Positions 36,497 through 46,196 are shown, numbered from the stretch's first letter. The stretch is 64,000 nucleotides of DNA from Streptomyces sp. NBC_01241 (GCF_041435435.1 NZ_CP108494.1:3072501-3136500), one strand, 5' to 3'. Program-made: numbers and translations. The notes: generated by a model from the sequence alone, not told the origin.

Positions 36497-38151
36497 CAGC
36501 CGGCGACGAAGGTGCGCGCCGCCTTGTCGTGCCAGCACTGGCGCCACGGCCGGTCGATCAGGCACCACAGCACGTTGACCACCCCGACCACCAGGACGCC
36601 CAGCAGGCCGTAGACCAGCCAGCGGCGCAGCGCGGCGGCGAAGGACGGGGTCTCGTGGGACTCGATGTCCCGCACGTCGAGTCCGCAGAGCTTCTTGCCG
36701 AGCGTACGGCCCCACTTCGCGGTCGGTAGTGCCTCCAGCAGCACACCGAGCACGAAGAACGCGCCGAGCACCGCACCGAACAGACCGGCCGTGGTGGAGT
36801 CCACCAGCCAGACGGTGACCGTCTCACCGGACAGCTTCGCCGCGTTGATCTTCTCGTCGATGTGGTCCATCGCGTGTGAGAGGAGCGGGAAGCCGATCGC
36901 GCCGACGAGTGCGCCCAGCACGACCGTGTCGACGAGCCGCGCGGCGAACCGCTTCCCGAGCCCGGCGGGCCTGGCCGCCGCCTGGGCCTGTACGAGCTGC
37001 TGGAAGGGGTCGTCGACCGGCGGCTTCCAGGGCACGACAGGCTGATCGGGCTGCCCGCCCTGCGCACCGAACTGGGGGTGGGGTTGCCGCGGCTGCAGGG
37101 ACTGCTGGGGTTGGTGAGCCTGGGGTTGCTGGGGTTGGTGAACCTGGGGCTGCTGGGGTTGGTGAGTCTGTGGCTGGGGGCGGGCCATCTGGTCGGGCTG
37201 GGCGAGCTGGTGGACCTGCTGCGCCCAGGGGGTGGCACCGCCGGGGCCGGAAGCGGGGTTCGGGGCGGGGGCGGGAGCGGGAGCGGCGGATTGCGCGGGG
37301 GGCTGGGCCGCCGTGCGCCGTGGCACCTGCGGTGGTGTCTGCGCGGGGGTGCCGGGTCCGATCGCGCGGATCGCCATCGTCCCGTCCGCGGGCGCCTGTT
37401 CCGCCGACCGGGAAGCAGGTGCGCGGCCCGGGCGGTCGACCCGGATCGCGACGGTGTTCTCGGGGATCTGGCCGCCGCCGTCGCGCAGGGCGGGCAGCGC
37501 ACCGCCCGTCGGCTCCGGCGAAGCCGGCCGACGCGGGTCCACGGGGGTGAGGTCGGCGGGTGTCCGGAGCGCGGGGGCACGGTCGGCCGGGACCGGATCG
37601 GCCGGGGCACGGACCGCGGGGACACGGCCGGCGGGGGTGCGGTCCGCAGGTGTACGCGGATCCCGCCCGGACTCCGCCACCGAGCCGGACTCCGGCGCCG
37701 ACGGCTCACGCTGATCGCCCTGCCGGTCCGGGTCGCCCTGCCGGTCCGGGTCGCCCTGTGCACCGGCCTGCCCGGTGCCGCCCCAGGAGACCCGTCGGTC
37801 GCGTTCGCCGCCGAAGCCGGTCTGCCGGGAGGCGTCGGCCTGCCAAGCGGTGGCCGGTTCCCGGTGGTTGTCCGCGTGCGGTTCCTCGTCGAGGTAGACC
37901 GGACCGGTCTCGTCCACCGGCGCGTCGGCCGGCGCGGGCGCCGCGACCGACGGCTGCGGGCTCGGCGGCGGTTCGGCCGCCGCTCCGGCGGGCGAACCGG
38001 GCATCGACTCGCCCTGCTGGGGGGCGGGCCGGCTCGTGCCGGGAACCCACGAAGCGCCGTTCCAGTACCGGACATATCCGGGAATGGACGGGTCGGGGTA
38101 ATACCCCTCATGGGGGCTTTCGTCACCGGGTGCCGGGGTTGGGGCGCTCAT
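36496..38151 (-). CDS. DUF2510-RDD family membrane protein
   Basis: This 551-residue protein has an N-terminal DUF2510-like motif (EGYYPDPSIPGYVRYWNGASWVPGT), then about 330 residues of Pro/Ala/Gln-rich linker with HQPQQPQ repeats. A C-terminal RDD domain follows (GKRFAARLVDTVVLGALVGAIGFPLL, several membrane segments, WGRTLGKKLCGLDVRD, KAARTFVAG). It is a paralogue of the gene at 35462 and is on the same strand. The repeats may vary in number between strains. Function unknown. Confidence 0.83.
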   Translation of the reverse strand: MSAPTPAPGDESPHEGYYPDPSIPGYVRYWNGASWVPGTSRPAPQQGESMPGSPAGAAAEPPPSPQPSVAAPAPADAPVDETGPVYLDEEPHADNHREPATAWQADASRQTGFGGERDRRVSWGGTGQAGAQGDPDRQGDPDRQGDQREPSAPESGSVAESGRDPRTPADRTPAGRVPAVRAPADPVPADRAPALRTPADLTPVDPRRPASPEPTGGALPALRDGGGQIPENTVAIRVDRPGRAPASRSAEQAPADGTMAIRAIGPGTPAQTPPQVPRRTAAQPPAQSAAPAPAPAPNPASGPGGATPWAQQVHQLAQPDQMARPQPQTHQPQQPQVHQPQQPQAHQPQQSLQPRQPHPQFGAQGGQPDQPVVPWKPPVDDPFQQLVQAQAAARPAGLGKRFAARLVDTVVLGALVGAIGFPLLSHAMDHIDEKINAAKLSGETVTVWLVDSTTAGLFGAVLGAFFVLGVLLEALPTAKWGRTLGKKLCGLDVRDIESHETPSFAAALRRWLVYGLLGVLVVGVVNVLWCLIDRPWRQCWHDKAARTFVAG

Positions 38152-38363
38152 CACCGTGGTCCCGTATCTCTTCGAGGCCTCAATACAACGGGTCCACATC
38201 TATCAGACGTCCGCCCACCCCCGGGCCGGTCCAGGGGTTTGGACCACTTTTCGGTCACCCGGAAATTCTTTCCGGAAGTCGCGTCATAGTTGGCGTGGAG
38301 GGCGCTCTCTCCCTGTGCGGACCGGTCGCGGGACCGGCCCACAGGCACCGAAAGGACGCACTC

Positions 38364-38840
38364 ATGCACACCGTCGTGGAGCGCGAGCTGCAGCTCAAGC
38401 TGGTTCTGTCGCCCGATCACAGCATTCCCGTTCCCACCCTGCTGACGTACCGCACGGCGGATCCGTACGCCGTGCACATCGCCTTTCACATCGGCTCCGA
38501 CTTCCCCGTCCACTGGACGTTCGCCCGCGATCTGCTCATCGAGGGCGTGTTCCGGCCGTGCGGTCACGGGGACGTGCAGATCTGGCCGACGAAGGCCGAC
38601 CGGCGCAACGTCCTCTTCGTGGCGCTGACTTCGCCCGACGGCGACGCCCTGCTGGAGGTGCCGTCCGCCGCCGTGGCCGCCTGGGTGGAGCGGACCCTGC
38701 GGCTGGTTCCGCCGGGTACGGAGACCGAGCGGCTCGGCATCGACGAAGGTCTCGCCGAGCTGCTCGCGCCGCAGCCGGCCGACGACCTGTGGCTCAGCGA
38801 CCCGTGGGTGGCGGACGATTCGCAGGGCGGCGACGCGTGA
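38364..38840 (+). CDS. ssgG: SsgA-like sporulation regulator (SALP)
   Basis: This 158-residue protein fits the SALP family unique to sporulating actinomycetes: VVERELQLKLVLS, LLTYRTADPYAVHIAFHIGSDFPVHWTFARDLLIEGVF, GDVQIWPTK, FVALTSPDGDALLEVPSAAVAAWVERTLRLVPPG. These proteins guide septum placement and peptidoglycan maintenance during sporulation. The symbol is given from position next to the FAD oxidase and HPPD genes, as for S. coelicolor ssgG, not from a sequence search. AAAGGACG lies before the ATG. Confidence 0.82.
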   Translation: MHTVVERELQLKLVLSPDHSIPVPTLLTYRTADPYAVHIAFHIGSDFPVHWTFARDLLIEGVFRPCGHGDVQIWPTKADRRNVLFVALTSPDGDALLEVPSAAVAAWVERTLRLVPPGTETERLGIDEGLAELLAPQPADDLWLSDPWVADDSQGGDA

Positions 38841-38869
38841 GCAGGCGTGGCCGCGCTCCCCGTCGGCCG

Positions 38870-40237
38870 TCAGAACACCTTGCCCGGGTTGAGCAGCCCC
38901 AGCGGGTCGAAGACCTGCTTGATGCCCCGGTGCAGTTCGACGCCCACCTCACCGAGCTCACGCGCGAGCCACTCCTTCTTCAGTACGCCGACGCCGTGTT
39001 CACCCGTGATCGTGCCGCCGAGTTCCAGGCCGAGCCCCATGATCTCGTCGAAGGATTCGCGGGCCCGCCGGGACTCGTCGGCGTCCGTGTGGTCGAAGCA
39101 GACGACGGGGTGGGTGTTGCCGTCGCCCGCGTGCGCGCAGACGCCGATGGTGAGGCCGTACTTCTCGGCAATGGCGGCGGTGCCTTCGAGCATCGCACCG
39201 AGCTTCGAGCGCGGTACGCAGACGTCGTCGATCATCGTGGCCGACTTGACGGTCTCCAGCGCGGTGAGCGACATCCGCCGGGCCTGGAGCAGCATTTCGG
39301 ACTCGGCGGCATCCTGGGCCGGGACCACCTCGGTGGCGCCCGCCGCGGTGCACAGCTCGCCGACGGCGGCCAGGTCGGCCGACGGGTCCGGGGTGTCGAA
39401 GGCGGCGAGCAGGAGTGCCTCGGTGGTGTCGGGCAGGCCCATGTTGGCCATCTTGTTGACGGCGCGGATCGTCGTACGGTCCATCAGTTCGAGGAGTGAC
39501 GGAGTGTGACCGCGCTCCATGATCCGGCAGATCGCGTCGCACGCGGTCGCCGCGCTCGGGAACTCGGCGGCCAGCACCAGCTGCTGCGGCGGCCGGGGCT
39601 TCAGCGCGAGCACGGCCTTGACGACGATGCCGAGGCTGCCCTCCGAGCCGACGAAGAGCCGGGTGAGGTCGTATCCCGCGACGCCCTTCGCGGTGCGGCG
39701 GCCGGTGGTGAGCAGGCGCCCGTCGGCGAGGACGACCTCCAGGCCGAGTACGTACTCGGCGGTGACCCCGTACTTCACGCAGCACAGGCCGCCGGACGCG
39801 GTGCCGATGTTGCCGCCGATGGTGCACATCTCCCAGCTGGAGGGGTCCGGCGGGTAGTACAGACCCTGTTCGTCGACCGCCCGCGAAAGCACCGCGTTGA
39901 CGACACCGGGCTCGACGACCGCGATCCGGTCGACCGGGTTGATCTCCAGGATCCGGTCCATCTTCACGAGGGACAGCACGATGCAGCCGTCGGAGGCGTT
40001 GGCCGCGCCCGACAGACCGGTACGGGCGCCCTGCGGGACGACCGGGACGCGCAGGGCCGTTGCCGTGCGCATGACGTGCTGGACCTGCTCGACCGTGCGC
40101 GGGAGCACGACGACGGCGGGCGTCCCCGCCTCACAGAAGCTCGCCATGTCGTGGGCGTACGAAACAGTGACATCCGGATCGGTGATCAGGGCCTCGGCCG
40201 GCAGCCCCGCACGCAGGTGTTCGAGAAGTCCATTCAT
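38870..40237 (-). CDS. FAD-linked oxidase (glycolate oxidase GlcD family)
   Basis: This 455-residue protein has the PCMH FAD domain (VVVLPRTVEQVQHVMRTATALRVPVVPQGARTGLSGAAN, CTIGGNIGTASGG, YDLTRLFVGSEGSLGIVV) and the C-terminal substrate domain with HAGDGNTHPV and ITGEHGVGVLKK. Family members oxidise glycolate or D-lactate-type 2-hydroxyacids. No glcE/glcF partner is adjacent. The ATG at 40237 starts MNGLLEHLRAG; upstream codons are low-complexity. It is convergent with ssgG, 29 bases away. Confidence 0.88.
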   Translation of the reverse strand: MNGLLEHLRAGLPAEALITDPDVTVSYAHDMASFCEAGTPAVVVLPRTVEQVQHVMRTATALRVPVVPQGARTGLSGAANASDGCIVLSLVKMDRILEINPVDRIAVVEPGVVNAVLSRAVDEQGLYYPPDPSSWEMCTIGGNIGTASGGLCCVKYGVTAEYVLGLEVVLADGRLLTTGRRTAKGVAGYDLTRLFVGSEGSLGIVVKAVLALKPRPPQQLVLAAEFPSAATACDAICRIMERGHTPSLLELMDRTTIRAVNKMANMGLPDTTEALLLAAFDTPDPSADLAAVGELCTAAGATEVVPAQDAAESEMLLQARRMSLTALETVKSATMIDDVCVPRSKLGAMLEGTAAIAEKYGLTIGVCAHAGDGNTHPVVCFDHTDADESRRARESFDEIMGLGLELGGTITGEHGVGVLKKEWLARELGEVGVELHRGIKQVFDPLGLLNPGKVF

Positions 40238-40334
40238 GATCCAAGCGTGGCACCCGGGCCCATTGGTGTGAACCCGTCTGCGGCAGCCTTCGCAAGGCGC
40301 GGTGTGCTCTTCATACTGACGCAGAGTGATCGGC

Positions 40335-41960
40335 ATGGATGTCATGCCGCAGCAGCCCCCCGAGTCCGTCGATTCGACGAAGCCTCCCCCTGACTCTCCC
40401 CCTGGCCCGCCCCTTGGCCCTCCCCCTGAGCCCGCAGGAACCGACCCCGTACCCATGGACCCGGCGCCCCTGGACCTGGCGTCCCCGGACCCGGCATCCA
40501 TGGACCCGGCGCCGCTGGACCTGGCGTCCCCGGACCCGGTGTCGTCGGCCGAGCTGCCGCCCCTCTCGCTGCGTACGACGCTGCGCAGGGCGGCCATGGG
40601 TGTGGTGGCGGGGGCGGTGCTGGTGACCGGTGCGGTGGTGGCCGTGCCGGAGGACGAGAAGAAGTCCGCGCCGCCGCCCGCGCCGGGTCCGGTTTCGCGT
40701 GCCCTGAAGGCGTCGGACATGGGCTATCCCGCCTCGCTCTCCGATCTGACGGCGCTGATCGGGGACCGGCAGCAGTGGGTGGGTACGCATCCTGCCGACG
40801 CGAAGTCGTGGGCGCTGCTCGGCACGGCCTTCGTGGAGTGGGGGCAGCGGTCCGCGGACGAGGCGTACTTCGGCCGGGCCGAGGAGGCGCTGAAGCGCTC
40901 GCTGAACGTCGAGCCGGGTGAGAACGGGAACACGGCGGCCTTGGTGGGGCTCGCGACGCTCGCCAACGCCCGGCGCGACTTCGCCCTGGCGAAGAAGTGG
41001 GGCGAGACGGTACGGGCGCAGCAGCCGAAGCAGTGGACGGTGTACCCGGCGCTGATCGACGCGTACAACGGCCTCGGCGACTACAAGGCCTCGCGCACGG
41101 CGGTGGAGCGGTTCGCGGCACTGCGCCCCGGCGCCGCGGCGCTCCTGCGGACGGCGCGGATGGACCGGGACCGCGGCTGGCGCGAGAACGCGCTGGCGGG
41201 CGCGCAGGACGCGGCGGACCGGGCCACCACGGCGGCGCAGAAGGCGCAGTGCCTGCATCTGCTGGGCCAACTGGCCTGGGAACGGGGCGAGCCCGAGGAG
41301 GCGGTCACGCAGTACAGCGCGGCGCTGCGGACCGACCGCGACCACTACGCGTCGCTCGCGGGCCGGGCCGCGGCGCTGGCGGCGCTCGGCCGCACGGACG
41401 ACGCGGAACGCGACTACAAGGCGGCGCTGGCCGGTCTGCCCCGGCCCGAATACCTGCTGGACCTGGGCGAGTTGTACGAGTCGCTGGGCCGGGACGAGGA
41501 TGCCCAAAGCCAGTACGCGCAGCTCCGCGAGGCTCTCGCGCGCGGCGACGGCCAGGGCGTGGACAACGCCCTCCTGCGCGGCCGTTTCGAGGCCGCTCAC
41601 GGGGACCCGGCGGCGGCGGTGACCGTGCTGAACGCGGAGTGGGCCCGGCAGCACCGCAGCGCGGCGATGGCGGACGCGCTGGGCTGGGCGCTGCATCTGT
41701 CCGGCGACTCGTCCGATGCCCTGCCGTACGCGACGCGTGCGGTCGGCGCGGGGAAGCAGATCGCCTCGTACGCGTCCCATCTGGGCGCGATCCAGCAGGC
41801 GTTGAAGGACTACGGCCCGGCGCGCCGCAATCTGGCGGAGGCCCTGCGCATCAACCCGCACTTCTCACCGCTGGAGGGCCCGGCGGCCAAGGAGGCCCTG
41901 GACCTGCTGGGCGGCCCTCCGGCGGGCGGCCCTCCGGCCATGGCGCCCGCGAAGCCGTAG
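40335..41960 (+). CDS. TPR-repeat lipoprotein-like or membrane-anchored protein
   Basis: This 541-residue protein has a Pro/Asp-rich N terminus with an internal duplication (DPAPLDLASPDPASM). A transmembrane segment follows (AAMGVVAGAVLVTGAVVAV, about residues 89-107), then a region of tetratricopeptide-like helix pairs to about residue 505 (AWALLGTAFVEWGQRSADEAYFGRAEEALKRSLNVEP, LLHLLGQLAWERGEPEEAVTQYSAALRTDR, LLDLGELYESLGRDEDAQSQYAQLREAL). A signal-anchor topology with an outer helical scaffold for protein binding is likely. The ATG at 40335 is chosen; a GTG nine bases earlier is possible. Partner unknown. Confidence 0.75.
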   Translation: MDVMPQQPPESVDSTKPPPDSPPGPPLGPPPEPAGTDPVPMDPAPLDLASPDPASMDPAPLDLASPDPVSSAELPPLSLRTTLRRAAMGVVAGAVLVTGAVVAVPEDEKKSAPPPAPGPVSRALKASDMGYPASLSDLTALIGDRQQWVGTHPADAKSWALLGTAFVEWGQRSADEAYFGRAEEALKRSLNVEPGENGNTAALVGLATLANARRDFALAKKWGETVRAQQPKQWTVYPALIDAYNGLGDYKASRTAVERFAALRPGAAALLRTARMDRDRGWRENALAGAQDAADRATTAAQKAQCLHLLGQLAWERGEPEEAVTQYSAALRTDRDHYASLAGRAAALAALGRTDDAERDYKAALAGLPRPEYLLDLGELYESLGRDEDAQSQYAQLREALARGDGQGVDNALLRGRFEAAHGDPAAAVTVLNAEWARQHRSAAMADALGWALHLSGDSSDALPYATRAVGAGKQIASYASHLGAIQQALKDYGPARRNLAEALRINPHFSPLEGPAAKEALDLLGGPPAGGPPAMAPAKP

Positions 41961-42011
41961 CGCGCTTCAGCGGCGCCGAGTCGTCGCTGACGGCGGCCGA
42001 TCGGTTCGGTC

Positions 42012-42044
42012 GCCGGAGGGCCCACGATGCGCGGGCCCTCCGGC
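42012..42044. terminator. 12-bp hairpin between convergent genes
   Basis: Perfect arms 42012-42023 and 42033-42044 (GCCGGAGGGCCC) with a 9-base loop, between the TPR gene and the multicopper oxidase gene. Confidence 0.8.
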
Positions 42045-42199
42045 GGCCTCCCTTCCATGCCACCGGGACCGGCTCGCCGGGAGCGGTGACGTAGCGGGGG
42101 CGGCTTCCAGGTCGGGGTGGCCCGCATCGTGGCGTCGGCAGGAGCTGCGTGGATCCCCGGTCCGGCGGCTGAGGCTCGTGTGCCGTCGGCCATCAGCGG

Positions 42200-43687
42200 T
42201 CACTTGCCGGGCGTCTCCTGGTGACGGGCGCGGGGCGGGGCGATGTCGAGGACGGCCATCATGCCCATGTCCTCGTGGTTGAGGATGTGGCAGTGCAGCA
42301 CCGTCCTGCCGGTGAAATGCGTGAAGTGGACGCGGAGAACGATGGCACCGCGCCTGGGCACGTTCACCGTGTCGTACACGCTGTGGGAGGGATCCTCGGC
42401 CTTCCCGTTGGTGCTCATCAACTGGAAGTGGTCGGTGTGCAGGTGGAAGCTGTGGTCCTCGTCGCTGTCGTTGCGGACGGTCCACTCCTCGACGGTGCCG
42501 AGGGTGGAGGTGAAGTCGGTCCGTTTCGGGTCGAACGTCCGGCCGTTGATGTAGAAGACCGTGCCCGCCGTGTTCTCCGTGTAGACCATCGTCTTGCGGG
42601 CCGCGATCTTCGCGTTGCTCAGGTCCTCCTGCGGGGCGAAACGGCTCGGGATCGCCGCCCGGGGCATGGGCGTGCCGCCGGTGACGACGGTCGCGAGGTC
42701 GACCTGGGGGAACTGGTTTCCCGCCGGGCCCGTGTTGTACGGCAGCGTCTCCAGTCGAGCCGTGCCGGGAGCGCCGCCCTGGACCAGAACGTCGAAGCGT
42801 GAGGCGGCGGGGATGAGCAGGGTGTCCTTGGCGTAGGTCCTGCGTACTGGAGCACCGTCCTGGGCGATCACATGGAAGCGAGTGCCCGGCAGGTGCAGCT
42901 TGTAGTAGATGTTCGCGCCGATGTTGGCCAGACGCCACAGCTGGGTCTCCCCCGGCCGGATGTGGATCACCGGGTTCTGCTGGCCGTTGACCGTGCGGTT
43001 GGTGGACGCCCCGATACTCAAGGGGTGGGTCTTGATCGCGTCGCCCTCGACCTGGTCGTCCTTGAGCGCGATGGTGTGCTCGGTGATGCGGCGCAGCGAC
43101 GGTGGCAGGTACCGCTTCAGGCCCTCGACGACGATGATGCCCGACTCCCCACCGGCGACCTGGGCGGCGGACAGCATGTCGGCGTGTGAGTGGTACCAGA
43201 AGGTGCCGGTGGGGTGATCCCGCGGGAGCTGGTAGGCGTAGTGGTACGAGTGCCCGTACTTGATGGAGATGAAGATGTCGTCGGCGGGGGCGCGTGGCGA
43301 GACCATGAGTCCGTGCGTGTGCAGGTTGGTGTACTTGTCGGTCTTGTTGACCATGGTCAGGTCGATGCGGTCGCCCGGCCGCACGCGCAAGGTGGGCGGC
43401 ATGTAGGCACCGTTGTACGTCGTCGCGTACAACTGGCGGTCGCCGACCTGGACCTTGCGCCGCTCCACGACGATGGTCGTCTTGAGCAGGCCACCGCGGC
43501 TGACGACCTCCGGCGGGTCCTTGAGCAGAGGGCCGACGCCTCCTTGGGCGGAGCCGGCCGTCGCCGCGAGACCGTACGGGGTGTGGGAGTACTCCGTCGG
43601 TGTGTGCCCCGCGCCGCCCGACAGTCCGGCAACGGCGAGCACCGTGACCGTCAGGGGCAGCGGGAAACGGGTGTTGGACCGGGTCAC
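42200..43687 (-). CDS. secreted multicopper oxidase
   Basis: This 495-residue protein has an N-terminal signal (LPLTVTVLAVAGLSGGAG) and all four copper motifs: NLHTHGL (T2/T3), WYHSHA, HSFHLHTDHFQ and the T1/T3 HCHILNHEDMGMM. This is a three-domain laccase/bilirubin-oxidase-like type. It would oxidise Cu(I), phenols or metals outside the cell using O2. The pair with the DUF305 lipoprotein upstream, on the same strand 264 bases away, points to copper handling rather than polymer oxidation. Confidence 0.9.
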   Translation of the reverse strand: MTRSNTRFPLPLTVTVLAVAGLSGGAGHTPTEYSHTPYGLAATAGSAQGGVGPLLKDPPEVVSRGGLLKTTIVVERRKVQVGDRQLYATTYNGAYMPPTLRVRPGDRIDLTMVNKTDKYTNLHTHGLMVSPRAPADDIFISIKYGHSYHYAYQLPRDHPTGTFWYHSHADMLSAAQVAGGESGIIVVEGLKRYLPPSLRRITEHTIALKDDQVEGDAIKTHPLSIGASTNRTVNGQQNPVIHIRPGETQLWRLANIGANIYYKLHLPGTRFHVIAQDGAPVRRTYAKDTLLIPAASRFDVLVQGGAPGTARLETLPYNTGPAGNQFPQVDLATVVTGGTPMPRAAIPSRFAPQEDLSNAKIAARKTMVYTENTAGTVFYINGRTFDPKRTDFTSTLGTVEEWTVRNDSDEDHSFHLHTDHFQLMSTNGKAEDPSHSVYDTVNVPRRGAIVLRVHFTHFTGRTVLHCHILNHEDMGMMAVLDIAPPRARHQETPGK

Positions 43688-43951
43688 GTCTCTCCCAAGG
43701 GGTCCGTGCGGCCGGGCGGGTGACTGCCCAGCCGGGAGCGAATGTCACACTATTGGCGGATCGTATGAATGGCGGGGGTGTCGATGCGCCCAGCCGCACC
43801 TGGACGGTGCCGCCGTTCACTCGAATTGCCCTGGCGGCGATCGCCCGTCGGGGATGGGGATTCTCCTGCCTCGTGGGGAGGTTGGAGGGATGGACGGCCT
43901 TCACGGTGCCGGTGATACAGGTGATCACACGGTCAACAAGGTGACTGCGCC

Positions 43952-45859
43952 TCAGCGCCGTATTGCACCCGCGGCGGGGGCCGGTTCCGGTGACGGGCCC
44001 GGTGGGGTCGGCATGGAACGGGAGCTCTCCTGCACGGCGACCGGTGTGTCGCTGCCTGCCAGGGTGATGACGAGGAAGCGTCGGCTGGGCTCGGACTTCC
44101 CTGGCCCGGGCGGCGTCAGCACCTCGCGGAGCAGCCCGACCGACTGACTGACCTGTGCACCCGCGGCGTTGGCGGTGAACATGGTGAGCGCCTGCTTGTG
44201 ACCGAAGGGCGCAGTGCGGTGCTCCGTGAGCCAGAGTGTGTACGTCTTACCGGGCGCCAGTCCCGTCGCCGCGGCCTGGAGCAGGTCGAGGGCGCCGAGC
44301 GCGTTGACCGAGACGGTGGCATGCGCGCGCCCGCCCTCACCCTTGGGCGCGGAGAGCGTGAGGTGGCCGGCCTGGCCCGCGGTCCCGAGGGGTTGCAGGT
44401 TCGCCGTGCCCTTGCCGTACGGGACGGCGTTCGGTACGTACAGCAACTGTTGTGGTTGCTGGCCCACTGGGATCGTGGCGATCACCTTGTTCTTGACGGT
44501 GTCGACGGCCGCGACGGCGTCCTGGTTCTCCAGGCCGACGTAGACCCGCGTGCCGTCGCCGGAGCCCCAGATGCCGTGCGGCAGGTCGCCGGTGGGAATG
44601 GTGGCCACCAGGGCCGGGGTCCGGCCGCGCCGGTAGACCTTGACCACGTTCTCGCCGCCCACGGTCACGTAGGCGAATCGGCCGGCACGGTTGTCGACGA
44701 GTGTGGCGTGGTTGGATATCGGCCCGCTGTCGATGGTCGCGAGGATACGGAAGGGCGGACGGGCACTCATCACCTGGGTCTTGCCACTGTCCTTGAGCGT
44801 GAACCACACCTCAGTGCCGTCCCGGCTCACCGCCAGGTTGGGTGAGAACGGACTGGCCTGCGGCACCCGGGCCACGACCCGGTAAGTCCTGGTGTCCACG
44901 ACGTCCAGCTCCGGGGTGAAGCTGGAGGGCACGAAGGCGTACCTGCCGTCCGGCCGGAACAGAACCATGCCCGGCCCGTTGGCCGTGGTGACGCGGCGCT
45001 TCTCCCGTATTCGCACGGGATCGATCACCGACACATAGCTCTCGCCTCGGACGGTGGCCCACAGTTCCTTGCCGTCGGGCGTGAAGAACGCCTCGTGCGG
45101 GGAACGGCCGACGTACACGACGCCCTTGACCTTGTTGGTCGCCGTGTCGATGAGGGTCACCGAGTTGGAGCCGATGGAGACGGCGGCCAGCGTCCGGTGG
45201 TCCGGGGAGAAGCCCCCACCGTGGACGAGCAGTTGATTGCGGTACAACGGGCTGAGCGATCCGGGCACCGGATCACCTAGGCGAATCACCCCCAGAAGCC
45301 GGTTGGCGGCAGGGTCGATCACCGAGACAGTGTTGGAGGTCTGATCGGAGGTGTAGACACGATCCCGGCCCGATATGGGGATCACCCCCGGTGGCTCACC
45401 CGGGTCGGCTTCCGGCGCGGGCCTTTCCCTCCCCCCTCGCGTCACTGCCTGAGACGCGTCCCGGTGAGCCACGGGCGTTGCCGCCAGGCGGCTCCTCATC
45501 ACACCGATCTCCTGCTGCTGGGTGACGATGATCTCCTCGGCCAGCCTGCGCAGGACGGGATCCTTGCCGTGCTCCAGAACCGCCTTGGCCATGGCGATGG
45601 CCCCTTGGTGGTGAGGGACCATCATGGCCGCGAAGTCACGGTCGGTGTCACCGGTCATGGGAGCGTCCGCCATGGCCTTCGCCATGGTCTCCATGCTCGC
45701 GTCCATCTCTGCGGCGAAGGGGCTGTGCGAGCTGCTCGCGTGAGCCATGTGCGCAGGTGGTGAGTCGGGCGCCTGTCCGGCCTGGCAGGCGATGAGGCCC
45801 CACACCATGACTCCCGCTATACCGGTGATACGGAGCCGACGATATGCGCTGTATGCCAC
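43952..45859 (-). CDS. lipoprotein with DUF305 and YVTN beta-propeller domains
   Basis: This 635-residue protein starts at a GTG with GGGAGA upstream. The signal ends in lipobox LIAC (Cys about residue 24). A DUF305 domain follows (DRDFAAMMVPHHQGAIAMAKAVLEHGKDPVLRRLAEEIIVTQQQEIGVM), a His/Met-rich helical domain found in copper-binding CopM-type proteins. Then comes a YVTN-type beta-propeller (VYTSDQTSNTVSVIDPAANRLLGVI, SVTLIDTATNKVKGVVYVG and more, to about residue 475) and a C-terminal domain of beta text (HATVSVNALGALDLLQAAATGLAPGKTYTLWL). It is an uncommon fusion and probably surface-exposed. It lies just upstream of the multicopper oxidase. Confidence 0.82.
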   Translation of the reverse strand: MAYSAYRRLRITGIAGVMVWGLIACQAGQAPDSPPAHMAHASSSHSPFAAEMDASMETMAKAMADAPMTGDTDRDFAAMMVPHHQGAIAMAKAVLEHGKDPVLRRLAEEIIVTQQQEIGVMRSRLAATPVAHRDASQAVTRGGRERPAPEADPGEPPGVIPISGRDRVYTSDQTSNTVSVIDPAANRLLGVIRLGDPVPGSLSPLYRNQLLVHGGGFSPDHRTLAAVSIGSNSVTLIDTATNKVKGVVYVGRSPHEAFFTPDGKELWATVRGESYVSVIDPVRIREKRRVTTANGPGMVLFRPDGRYAFVPSSFTPELDVVDTRTYRVVARVPQASPFSPNLAVSRDGTEVWFTLKDSGKTQVMSARPPFRILATIDSGPISNHATLVDNRAGRFAYVTVGGENVVKVYRRGRTPALVATIPTGDLPHGIWGSGDGTRVYVGLENQDAVAAVDTVKNKVIATIPVGQQPQQLLYVPNAVPYGKGTANLQPLGTAGQAGHLTLSAPKGEGGRAHATVSVNALGALDLLQAAATGLAPGKTYTLWLTEHRTAPFGHKQALTMFTANAAGAQVSQSVGLLREVLTPPGPGKSEPSRRFLVITLAGSDTPVAVQESSRSMPTPPGPSPEPAPAAGAIRR

Positions 45860-46196
45860 AATTTTCTCCCTGCCTTCCGCGCCTGCGTACGGAGCGGCGT
45901 CCTGACATCCCCGGACTGAGGGCTGAAACGCCAGTCTTTTCGGTCGCCGAAGGGTTGTCGCCTTCAGGCGCGCAGGCAGGTGACCCGCGGGGCCGCACAT
46001 GCGAGCCCGCCTCCGATCGGGCTGCACGGACTGCCGGCGCACCAGGCACCAGCCCGCGTCGCTGACCCGGCGCCCCCCCCGGTGATCTCGAATGTCCGCC
46101 CGAGCGGATCAGGCGCAGTGGCGGCAGAGAAAGGCCTACGTAGGCTGAGCGGCGTTCCGGCAGCACCGAGCCCACAGCGATGTCTGCGGAGCGGTC
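45860..46196. other. intergenic region with a perfect palindrome
   Basis: GCCTACGTAGGC (46134-46145) is a 12-base perfect palindrome about 275 bases upstream of the DUF305 lipoprotein, and a homopolymer run of 8 C lies near 46072-46080. No gene is seen. The lipoprotein promoter should lie here. Confidence 0.5.

Noticed and set aside
37078..38289. Plus-strand ORF with Leu/Gly repeats
   Set aside because: Antisense to the HQPQQP linker of the RDD gene; the repeats are inherited from it.
41967..43928. 653-codon minus-strand ORF
   Set aside because: Overlaps the multicopper oxidase in another frame and has no domain; Arg/His/Pro-rich shadow.
43720..43944. Plus-strand 74-codon ORF between the oxidase and the lipoprotein gene
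   Set aside because: No ribosome-binding site, no recognisable content; likely chance.
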